Source of the DNA: Actinoplanes solisilvae | GTDB lineage: Bacteria; Actinomycetota; Actinomycetes; Mycobacteriales; Micromonosporaceae | Assembly (NCBI RefSeq): GCF_003999975.1 | Contig: NZ_RJAC01000015.1 | Span: 1 to 64,000 of the forward strand | Direction of reading: 5' to 3' | Length of the DNA: 64,000 nt | Shown: positions 39,682-49,600 of the stretch, in pieces | How the letters are laid out: the number at the start of each line of letters is the position of its first letter | Position numbering within the stretch: the stretch's first letter is position 1 | The notes under the pieces: model-generated | Seen by the model: the letters and a program-made list of their open reading frames with translations, nothing else | Told to the model about the DNA's origin: nothing | Database searches by the model: none | Position numbers and translations under genes: made by a program

Positions 39682-41345
39682 CGATTCGCCTGCTGATCAA
39701 AGAACCCCCGCGGGTTGTCCGGCCTGAAGTATGTCGTAATTCGATCTCCGACACGCATACCAACCCTGCCCTTACTGTCCAGCCGGATCACAGTACTTTG
39801 GCCGTCGAGGGTTCGAACGGTCTCCTGAGCGCCGGCCGGGCAAACGCTATACTCAGCCATGTCGGCCTTACGCGTCGGCTGCCCCGCATCGTCGAGACCC
39901 AGCGCATGCTTGTCGTAATGAATATCGGCTTCACCCGGTCCGAAATCGCAGTTGTGAACCAGAACTGGAGTGGCGTCGGCGATCACATAATATGTGTGGA
40001 AGTCGGCCACAGTCAGGTTGAGCATGCGCCGGGCGCCGAAAAAGCGGCGGACGGCCACAGCAACAGCGCTCACCCCATCAGGGGTCAAGAGCTGGTGTCC
40101 GGACGAGAGGTCACCAGCGTTGATCCAAGCCTGCGCCGTCTCATCCCAGAACGGATGATTCGCTGTAGTATGAACGATCGATTGATGGCCGTCGACCGAT
40201 ACAACCAAGTCGACCAAGTTCGTATCGAGGTTGTCGAACAGAACCTCAACAGTTTTGGCCTCGGTTGTATCCGTATCAAGATCGGTCGCAAGCACCTTGT
40301 CGCCGACTTGGATCTCACTGATCGGCTTAGCGGCACCGTTCGCAAGCAGGACAAGGGTGGACGGGGTGAAGCTACATTTCTTGGGCGTTCGTCCCCTGCT
40401 GTTCGTCAGAGGCTTACCCTTGCCGCCCATGGCCTTGGGGCCGCCGACCACCGCGGTTGCGTCGAGAGCGGCCAGTGCGCCGTGGCCCAGCGCTCCGGCG
40501 TAGTCGCCATCGGCCAACGCGTCAACCGCGGCGCCGGTCTGGCTGACCATGTCCACCGCGGCCAAGGGGATCGACAGAGCTCCCTGAACGCCGCCGACGA
40601 TCAGGGACTCGGCTACGTCGCCGGCGCTGTGAATGTTGCCGTCGAGGATGTTGGTTGTCAGGTTGGCGGCTGCTCCGCCTACCGCCAGACAACCGATGAC
40701 GCCCGTGCCTCCGGTCAGGGCTGTGCAACCCGCGTAGGCCGCGATGCCGACCGCCGCACCCCACAGCTGGTTCTGGTTCTCGCTGACCCAGTCGGTGGCG
40801 CGCTTGTACCAGGGCTGCTTCTTCGGCTTCGGCTTGTGGTCGCCGCCCGCCTTCGGCGGGGAGTAGCCGGGCTTGGCGTACGGAACCGCCGAGTAGTCCC
40901 CGCTCCTCTTGGCGTGGCCGATCCGGTCGGCTTCCTGGGCCGCGTTGTTCTCGATCTTGGCCGCGCCGACCGGGCCGTAGTACTGGTCGTCCGTGCGCAG
41001 GCCGGTCGGGTCGCTCTGGTTGATCGGGTCGTTGCCCGTGTAGGTGTACGCGTTCCACTGCTGGGGATCGGTCAGGTCCTGGATGGGGTCGACCGAGATG
41101 AAGCGGCCCAGCGTGGGGTCGTACTCGCGGGCGCCGACGTGGATCAGCCCGGTCGGGTCGATGTCACCGCCGACGAAGCCCTTGCCGTTGGGCCAGGCCG
41201 CGTTTGTTCCGCGCGTTTCCCCGTACGGGGTCTGGCGCCGGATGTTGACCTGTTGGGTGTAGGCGTTGACCGCGACCTGCTGGGTGCCCTGGTGGTCGGA
41301 GAACAACCAGGTCAGGCTGCGGTTGGCGGTCGTGCGCGACGCCAC
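39678..41345 (-). CDS. Rhs C-terminal module: RHS core end, HINT domain and toxin tip (displaced cassette)
   Basis: A 555-residue open frame corresponding to the last quarter of a secreted Rhs protein. Residues about 1-100 are the RHS-repeat-associated core (GLIHVGAREYDPTLGRFISV, DPIQDLTDPQQWNAYTYTGN). A linker with KPKPKKQPW and hydrophobic segments follows. A pretoxin HINT domain (324-466) starts with CSFTPSTLVLLANG and has HTTANHPFWD, FHTYYV and the terminal VLVHNC. The toxin tip is residues 467-555 (starting DFGPGEADIHYDKHALG, ending with ITTYFRPDNPRGFF). It is about 90% alike in DNA to the full Rhs gene in the core. The GTG start is arbitrary because the upstream part is broken. The distal part is AT-richer. 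Confidence 0.8.
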   Translation of the reverse strand: MASRTTANRSLTWLFSDHQGTQQVAVNAYTQQVNIRRQTPYGETRGTNAAWPNGKGFVGGDIDPTGLIHVGAREYDPTLGRFISVDPIQDLTDPQQWNAYTYTGNDPINQSDPTGLRTDDQYYGPVGAAKIENNAAQEADRIGHAKRSGDYSAVPYAKPGYSPPKAGGDHKPKPKKQPWYKRATDWVSENQNQLWGAAVGIAAYAGCTALTGGTGVIGCLAVGGAAANLTTNILDGNIHSAGDVAESLIVGGVQGALSIPLAAVDMVSQTGAAVDALADGDYAGALGHGALAALDATAVVGGPKAMGGKGKPLTNSRGRTPKKCSFTPSTLVLLANGAAKPISEIQVGDKVLATDLDTDTTEAKTVEVLFDNLDTNLVDLVVSVDGHQSIVHTTANHPFWDETAQAWINAGDLSSGHQLLTPDGVSAVAVAVRRFFGARRMLNLTVADFHTYYVIADATPVLVHNCDFGPGEADIHYDKHALGLDDAGQPTRKADMAEYSVCPAGAQETVRTLDGQSTVIRLDSKGRVGMRVGDRITTYFRPDNPRGFFDQQANR

Positions 41346-42498
41346 GGTGGCGCCGTTGAACGAGTAGTAGCGGGTGCTGTCGAACGTGACCGTGCTGCCG
41401 TTGACGTTGCGGCGGACTTCCTGACCTTGCAGGTAGAGGGTGCTGCCGGTGCTGTCGCGCCGGATCAGGCGGCTGCCGCTGGGGTCGTACAGGCTGGTGG
41501 TGACCTTGCCGCCCTGATGAGCCGAGCGACGTCGGCAGGCCGGTGGTCTGGTCGAACTTCGTGGTCACGGTCTCGCTGGTGAGGCCGCCGCCGACCGGGT
41601 AGGTGATGCTGGTCGGCGTCCCGGAGTACGACGAGTAGCCATGCCCGTAGATGTACGTGCCGGCGAGTCCGGTCTCGGCGGCCCGGGATGATGTAGTGCT
41701 CGCCGGAGATCTGGTTCCGCGCGGTGAAGCTTCGGGCCTGCCACTTGTACGGCTGCCGGGTGCCGTCCGCCGCGAGGTCGTAGCGGGTGCTCTCGGTCAG
41801 CTGCCCGCGGACCATACTGCCGGTGTAGAGGGTGTCGTGGGTGAAGTCGGCGCGTTTGTTGGCGTCGCTGACGCTGGTGTCGTACAGCCCGGTCTTGCGG
41901 CCCAGCAGGTCGTACTTGTAGGTCCAGACGTCGCCCGCCGTGTCCTCGACCTTGGTCAGCGCGCTCTTGTCGTTGTAGGTGTACTTCGTGCTGTTGTACG
42001 CCCCGGTCTCCCCCGCGGCGGTGGTGTACTGCCGCAGCTCCGCGGTGCGGCCCTGCGTGTCGGTCAGCGTGGTGCTGACGGTCCCACCGGTCGGTGGGAT
42101 GACGGTCGTGCGGTCACCCTCGTACTTGGTGGTGGTCCGCCACTTCTCGACGATGTTGGTGACGCCGTCGTCCGACAGATAGATCGTGTCGGTGGCTCGT
42201 CCGGCCCGGTCGAAGACCGTGCGGTGCTGGGCCCGGCACCGACCACTCCGGCTCCCATGAACTTCGCGTAGTCGAGCGTGACCGAAGCCTTGACCGCGCT
42301 CCTCGCGGTCACCTTGGCGACCACACCGGCCCGCCAGCTCGACGGAACCGCGGCCCGATCGACCACGGTCGCCCTGAGCTGCGGATCGACGGCCAGCTTG
42401 GCAGTCGTCGCCGCGACGGCCTTGACCACAGTGCCGGCGGCCGGCCACACCGGGTCGGAAGTGGAGCTCGCCGCCCATGGCGTCCCCGTTTGATGCAT
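41346..42498 (-). pseudogene. Decayed N-terminal remnant of a second rhs gene
   Basis: Pieces of the large Rhs protein can be followed in different frames. An N-terminal block DPVWPAAGTVVKAVAATTAK to SVTLDYAKF lies at 42260-42450. It jumps to HRTVFDRAGRATDTIYLSDD, which deletes some 900 residues relative to the intact copy. Then YKYDLLGRK is fused to TGLYDTSVSDANKRA (loss of one YD repeat). A frameshift falls in YIIP near 41680, and a further deletion joins GLPTSLGSS to the GKVTTSLYDPSG region near 41510. The breaks fall between internal repeats, as expected from recombination. The signal peptide is absent. Confidence 0.8.
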
Positions 42499-42527
42499 CC
42501 ACGGGAGCTGATCCCCTCGGCCCCTGG

Positions 42528-43670
42528 TCAGGTCGGTTTCTCACCCAGCCGGTGGGCCAGAACGCCCAGCACGGCCGCCGGATCCACGGAGACCTCCCGC
42601 AACAATCGACACCCCGCATCGTCCGGATCGGACAGAACGGCGTACAGCAGGTGGGCGCTGCCCGCCGGGTGCGCGGTGCCGGGGAACGGCAGGTGTCGTG
42701 CGGCTTCGGCAGCCCGCGCCGCAGCAACCGTCCACTGCGGATTCTTCGGGTTGGTGCGCCAGCTCCGCCGCCGCTCCGGCGACGCGATGTCACCCTCCGG
42801 TGTCATCGCGGCCAGCGCCAATCGGGCCGCGACCGGGTCGAGTCCGAGCGGAAGCAGCACTGCGTCACAGGCAACCCGGTACTCGCTTCTGGGGCTCAGG
42901 TCGCTCGCGGCAAGTTCCTCCTCGAAGAGGATGACGGCCGAGAGCAGATGGGCCGGAGTCGCACGGTCGTGCCCCGAACGGACCGCCTCCGCCGTGGCCT
43001 CGTACTCGAGATAGCCGAGTGCGGGCCCCGTCTGCATGACCAGCTTCGCGGCACCGGCCCACAGCCGCTGCTTCCGTGGCGCCGACCGTCTCTCCTCGTC
43101 CTCGCCGTCGGCGGTCAGCACGCCGACCTGGCTCAGCGAGCGCACCAAAGCGCGGCGCGGCGGCTGACCGCCGGGGGTGGGCCAGATGCGCTCGGCGATC
43201 TCGGTCAGCGCGTCGAGATCCACGCCCCAGCGCCGCGCGTAATGGCTGGCCGCGGTGGCCGGGTCGGCGAGAAGTGCCTCCAACAGGTGATCGAGACCCA
43301 TCCAGGGCGCGTCCCGCGCGACGGCGAGCGCCATCGCGTAACGCACCGTCTCGACGGCTTCCTCGGACCATGCCGGGGCGCCCGCCTGCGCCCAGCCGAA
43401 CTGCTTCCAGTGCGTCTCTCGCAGCGCACGCGACACCGCGAGCTCGGCCTCGGGCGGGAGGCCGACGCGGCTGGGAGTCCACGGCGGCCGAACACCCGGG
43501 TCCCACACGTTTCCAGGCGTAGGACCCAGGATGTCGCGGAACACGGGAAGACAGTTCGCCAAGCCGATCAGCATCAGATCGGTCTCGATCGCCCCTTGCT
43601 GTTGCTCGGCGGCGACCAAGCACGCCTCTCGGAGCAGCGACCAGGTGCCGTTGCTGACCTGTGCTGTCAC
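42528..43670 (-). CDS. Clp repeat (R)-domain protein, candidate Rhs immunity or accessory protein
   Basis: 380 residues without an AAA+ module. Clp N-type repeats can be seen in three places: APWMGLDHLLEALLADPATA, ATPAHLLSAVILFEEELAAS and GSAHLLYAVLSDPDDAGCRL with LLREVSVDPAAVLGVLAHRL. Such domains normally bind adaptors or substrates of Clp ATPases. The gene starts 28 bp after the full-length rhs with a GGGAGG ribosome binding site 6 nt before its GTG. That is the position normally held by the immunity gene of a polymorphic toxin. Whether it protects, delivers or is unrelated cannot be decided from sequence. Confidence 0.75.
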   Translation of the reverse strand: MTAQVSNGTWSLLREACLVAAEQQQGAIETDLMLIGLANCLPVFRDILGPTPGNVWDPGVRPPWTPSRVGLPPEAELAVSRALRETHWKQFGWAQAGAPAWSEEAVETVRYAMALAVARDAPWMGLDHLLEALLADPATAASHYARRWGVDLDALTEIAERIWPTPGGQPPRRALVRSLSQVGVLTADGEDEERRSAPRKQRLWAGAAKLVMQTGPALGYLEYEATAEAVRSGHDRATPAHLLSAVILFEEELAASDLSPRSEYRVACDAVLLPLGLDPVAARLALAAMTPEGDIASPERRRSWRTNPKNPQWTVAAARAAEAARHLPFPGTAHPAGSAHLLYAVLSDPDDAGCRLLREVSVDPAAVLGVLAHRLGEKPT

Positions 43671-43698
43671 AGCCGACCTCCCGTTGAGTGCGGAACGC

Positions 43699-46600
43699 TC
43701 ATTCTTCCGCGCGATGCCTGCCTTGATAGGTCGGCCCTTGCGTCATCGGGGCCCGCGGCTCACCCTGACGGTGCAACGCAGGGTATCCGCCGCCGTTGTC
43801 GCGGTATCCCTTCACTCCGTTCCAGACACCGTATGCTGTCCGGCCGGCCGCCTCCGCACCCGCCTTCCAGCCCCCCTCCGGAATACCTTCGATGGCGTTG
43901 GGAACGGGACCATCGTCGAATTTAGTGATGGCGCCTTCCGCGGCATCGTGGATGGCGTGCTTCAGCGGGATCTTGTCGAGCGATTCTTTCCGCAGATGCC
44001 GAGGCTTGTACTCGGCCTTGATCTGGGCCCTGGTCTTGACGTGCTTCCCGCCGCTGCCGCAGTTGTGCACGAGCACCGAGATCTCGGTATCGCCTGCGAC
44101 CACGTGGTACGTGTGGAAGTCCTCGACGGTGAGGTTGAGCATGTGCCGGGCGCCGAAGAGGTTGCGGACGTCCTCGACGACCGCTGCGGCGCTTCCGGTC
44201 GCCGGGCGAAGCCGCTGCCCGGCGGCCAGGTCGCCCGCCTCGACCCACGCCTTCGCGGTGTCGTCCCAGAAGGGATGGTTCGCGGTCGTGTGAATGGTCG
44301 ACCGGCGCCCGTCCTGCGAGACGACCAGATCGGTCAGGTTCGTGTCGAGGTTGTCGTGCAGGGCCTCGACCTTCTTGGCCGCGGTCGTGTTCGTCTCGGG
44401 ATCGGTGGCGAGGACCTCGTCGCCGACCTTGATGTCGCTGATCGGCCGGGTAACGCCGGTGGCCAGCAGGACGGCCGTACCGGGGGCGAAGCTGTTCTTG
44501 CAGCCCCGGATCTTCGCGCCGCCGGCGATGGTGAGCACGTCGAGGGCGGCCAGCGCGCCGTGCCCCATCGCCCCGGCGGTATCACCCTCGTCGATGTTCT
44601 GTTTGATGGCGACGGCTTGGACGCCGAGGTCGTAGGCCGCCATCGGTACCGCGAGCGCTCCCTGCACGCCGCCGACGATCAGCGACTCGGCCACGTCCTG
44701 AGCGCTGTGGATGTTGCCGTCCAAGGCGTTCGTGGTGAGGTTGGCCGCCGCTCCGCCCACGGCCATGCACCCGAGCGCGCCCGCGCCACCGGTCAGGGCC
44801 GTGCAACCGGCGAAAGCGACGATGCCGACGCCAGCGCCGATGAGCGCGTTCTTGTTCTCGCCGACCCAGTCACCGGCACGTTTCCACCACGGCTGCTTCT
44901 TCGGCTTCGGCTTGTGGTCCCCGCCGCCCGAAGCGCCGTCCCCGGCGTGGCCGGTAGCGCTTCCACCGCCGTAGCCCCCGCTGCTGTAGCCCCCGCTGCT
45001 GTAGCCCCCGCTGCTCTGCGAGGAGCTGGAGTTTCGGCCGCCCCCACCGCTGGTCGCCGTCGTGACCGCGTTGTTCTCGTTCTGGACCGGGCCGCCCCCG
45101 CCGTCGCTGATGTAGGCGAAGCGCAGACCGGACGGATCGCTCTGGCTGACCGGGTCGTTACCCGAGTACGCGTACGCGTTCCACTGCTGGGGGTCGGTCA
45201 GGTCCTGGATCGGGTCGACCGAGATGAACCGGCCCAGACCCTGGTCGTACTCGCGGGCGCCGACATGAATCAACCCTGTCGGATCTATGTCGCCGCCGAC
45301 GAAGCCCTTCCCGTTCGGCCAGGCCGCATTCGTGCCGCGCGGGTCGCCGTACGGGGTCTGGCGCCGAACGTTGACCTGCTGGGTGTAGGCGTTGACCGCA
45401 ACCTGCTGCGTGTCCTGATGGTCGTTGTACAGCCAGGTCAGGCTCTGGTTGGCGGTCGTGCGCGAGGCCACGGTGGCGCCGTTGAACTCGTAGTAGCGGG
45501 TGCTGTCGAACGTGACCGTGCTGCCGTTGACGTTGCGGCGGACCTCCTGCCCCTTCAGGAAGAGGGTGCTGCCGGTGTTGTCGCGCCGGATCAGGCGGCT
45601 GCCGCCCGGATCGAACACGTTGGTGGTGACCTTGCCGCCCTCGACGACCTTGACCGCCTTGCCCTCGGCGTCCCAGGTCAGAGTCTGGGTGCCGGTGTCT
45701 CCAGGCCGGGTGACCATGTTGCCGGCGTTGTCGTACGTGTAGCCAACCGTCGTGCTGCTCTGGTCCGGCCGCGTGGTCTTCAGACCGGTCACCGCGTGCG
45801 GGCGGACGACATTCAGGCCGCCCTGGGGCACGGTGTAGTCGCGGGTCGTGTCACCCGCCGCGGCGTGCGAGACCTCCTTGGTGCGGTTGCCCAGAGAGTC
45901 GATCGTCCAGTCGATCCAGTACGGCGCCGCACCACCGAGATTGACCGTCGACTTGGCCGAGCCACAGTTGAGGCCCGCCTTCGGCGTCCAGGCCGAGGTG
46001 AGCCGGCGCAGCTGGTCGTAGGTGAAGCACTGCAGGTCGGCCTGACCGATCTCGGGCGCGTCCGAGATCGAGATGATCTTGCCGGTCGGGTCGTACGCGT
46101 AGGTCCGGTCGGAGACGGTGCCGGTGGTCGTCTCGGGTTTGACCTTCACCTGGCGGACCCGGCGAGTGTCGAGCTCGTAGGAGACGGCCTGCTCCGCGTA
46201 GACCCCGCCCTTGACCTGCATCGTGGTGACGGTCGGCTCGCCGTAGGCGGAGTACTCCTGGCCGATGACGTACGAGTTGACGTCGGACCACGACGAGCCG
46301 AGCGACGTCGGCAGGCCCGTGGTCTGGTCGAACTTCGTGGTCACGGTCTCGGCGGCCAGACCACCACCGACCGGGTACGTCATGCTGGCCGGCGCGCCGG
46401 TGTAGGTCGAGTAGCCGTAGCCGTAGATGTACGTCCCGCCGAGGCCCGTCTCGGCCGCCGGAATGATGTAGTGCTCGGCGGCGATCTGGTTGCGGGCCGT
46501 GAAGTTGCGGACCTGCCACTTGAACGGTTGACGCGTGCCGTCCGACGCGACGTCGTATCGGGTGCTCGCGGTCATCTGCCCTCGGACCACGGTGCCCGTG

Positions 46601-49600
46601 TAGAGGGTGTCGTACGTCCAGTCGGCCCGCTTGTTCGCTTCGGCGACGCTGGTGTCGTACACCCCGATCTTGCGACCGAAGGAGTCGTACGTGTACGCCA
46701 GCACCTGATTGCGGGCGTCCTTGCTGCTGGTCAGGTCGCCGTAGTCGTTGTAGGTCGACGTCGACTTGCCGCTGTCCGGATCGTTCGACTCGATCTTGCG
46801 GCCCAGCAGGTCGTACTTGAACGTCCAGGTGTCGCCGGCCGTGTCGACGACCGAGGTCAGCTCGTCCTTGTCGTCGTAGCTGTACTTGGTGCTGTCGTAC
46901 GCGCCGCTCGCTCCGGCCGCCGTCGTGTACTGCCGCAGCTCGGAGGTGCGCCCGAGAGGGTCGGTCAACGTGGTGGTGACGGTGCCGCCGGCCGGGGGGA
47001 TGACGGTCGTGCGGTCACCCTCGTGCTTGGTGGTGGTCCGCCATTTCTCGACGATGTTGGTGACACCGTCGCCCGACAGGTAGATCGCGTCGGTGGCCCG
47101 TCCGGCCCGGTCGAAGACCGTACGGTGCTGGGCCGGCACCGACCACTCGGGCTCCCACCAGAGGGTGCCGCTGGGCGCGTCCGGTTCCGCGTGCGCCGGG
47201 AACGTCATCGAGGCGTTCCCCCACGCGTCGTACAGCGTGTCGGTGACGACCCGGCCGCCGTCCGATCCGGCCGCCCTCTTCTGGGTCTGCCGTGGACGCA
47301 GCATCCCGTCGTAGATGTCGTACGCGACGTCGACGCCGCCGCCCGCGTTGAGCACCTCGCTCTTGACGTACGGGTAGTTGTTGCGATCGGTGTGGAAGAC
47401 GTACGTGAACTTGCTGATCGGCTGGGTCGGGTGGGCGGATTTGGTCCACCCCGGTTCCCATACCTCCGACGTGCGGCCGAGGGCGTCGTAGGTGACGTCG
47501 GTGACCCGGCTGTTCATGTCGGTGATCTTGGTGGGGACGGACCAGGCGGGCTGCAGCGTCGTCGTGGTGGCCCAGTTCAGGCTGTTGGTCTGCTTCTTCT
47601 GGGTCGGCAGGCCGTTGGCCGGGGTGTACTCGTCCGTCGTGACGTTCCCGCGCACATCGGTGGCGGTGATCAGCCGGCCGTAGGCGTCGAAGGTGCTGCG
47701 CCCGCTGGTCAGCCAGGTCGTCCCGCCCGACGCCGACCAGCCCTTCATCAGATCGGTACGGGTCAGGTCACCCTTGGTCGGCGCCGTGCTCGCGCTGGTC
47801 GCACCGTCGTAGAAGGTCAGCGCGTCGTCGAGCATCTGGTCGGCGCTGGTCGGGGCGGTGCCGCACGGCAGAGCCGTGGTGGTGACCCGGCTCGGCAGCG
47901 CGATCAGGTTCTTGTCCGTGTTGCGGTTGTAGGTCGTGGTGGTGCACTTCTCGTCACCGGACTTGCTGATGTCGCCGTTGTCCTGCACCTTCTCGGGCAG
48001 GCCGTAGGTGTCGTCGAAGTCGGTCTGCGCGCTGGTGGTGCGCCATCCGCGAGCGCCGTCGACGCCCAGAGCCTCGCTGTCGTACGTCTTCGCGGTGTCG
48101 ACGAAGCGGGCGGTGACGGTGTCGCCGCCGATCGTGCGGGACGCGGTCGGCGGCGAGCGCCACGGCACGTTGACGGTCCGGCTGACCGGCTTGTCCGTCG
48201 TGCCGTTGTAGACCGTCTGCTCGCGAACCATGCCCGCGAACTGGTCCTCGTCATACACCGTCTCCGAACCGACCGACGCGGGAACGGTGACCGACCGCGT
48301 TCCGCCGGAGGGCGCCAGCCGGTCGCCGTGCATGCCCCGCAGGAACTTGGTCTCGGTCAGCGTCTTGCTGCTGTCGCCGACCTGCGTACGCACGGTCGCG
48401 TAGCCGCGGAACTGGTCCCACGTGCGGTACTTGGCCTTGCTCAGACCGTCGTCGTCCGCGTAATGCCAGGCCGGGTCACCGACGTACGTGTAATAGGTGT
48501 TCTTGGTCGGCGCCTGGTGACCGTCGGCCAATTGGACGTCGGTCTCGGTGATCTGCGTGACGACGTACTTGTGCCACCACTCGGTGATGTCCCCGCCCGA
48601 CGTGCTCAGCGGGTCGGGCCCCTTCACGGGGTAGCACAGCTTGGTGTTGTTGTGCGGCTCGGCGGGCACCGTCGACGCGGTGCAGTCCGGCTCCGAGTAC
48701 GACACCTGCACCATCGCGCCGGTCTCGGTGTGAATGGCCGCCATGCGCTGCCAGTTGTTCGTGGTGTTGGTCTTGGTCAGCACCCGGTTGGTCTTGGCGA
48801 CCGGGTCGAACGTGACCGGCGGCATGACGATCGCCGTGCCCACGTGGCCGGTGTTCCTGACCGAGCTCAGCCACAGGCCGCCTTTCTGCCCGTCACCGGG
48901 CGAGGGGAAGCTGTGGGTCATCGTCCACGAGTCGACGTCCTGCCACTGGGCCGGCGACCGGGTGGTGTCCCAGACCCGGGTGGCGACCTTCGTCAGCCGC
49001 TTGGTCGTCCAGAACGTCGGGGAGTACTGCGTGCAGCTCGTGGCCGTGGTCGAGCACTCCTGGTCCCACGGGGTGTCCGGCCAGTTGTCGGCATTGTGCG
49101 TCCCGCAGGAGCTCGTCACGCAACGGTCGTCGTAGGTCAGGTTGACCTGCGCCAGGGCGGTCACCGAACGATCGCTGCTGCCACGATCCCAGGTGCCGTA
49201 GTCGATGCGGTCGAGGGTGCCGCCACGAACGTACGAGACCGGCTTGCTCGCTGTACCCTCGGCGGCGTACCGATTGCCCTCTTTCGTGTACCAGTACGAC
49301 ATCGTGTTGCCGTGGGGATCGACGACGTAGTCGAGGTTCCACTTGTACGCCTGCGTGCAGTCCGAGGCGGTGAAGGTGGCGGCGTTGCACGGCTCGTTGT
49401 CGTGGTTGCCGTAGACGGGCGCGGTCCAGGTGGAATTGGTGTCGCTCGACTGGCCGGGCAGCTTGTTCAAGCCGAAGAAGTACTGGGTGCCGTCGTTGGT
49501 CGTGACCTTCCAGTACTCACCGTCGTTGTCGGTGTTCGTCGCCCCGGTCAACAGCTCGATCTTCGAACCGTTCTCCGAGCGGCCGCGCCAGCCCTTGCCC

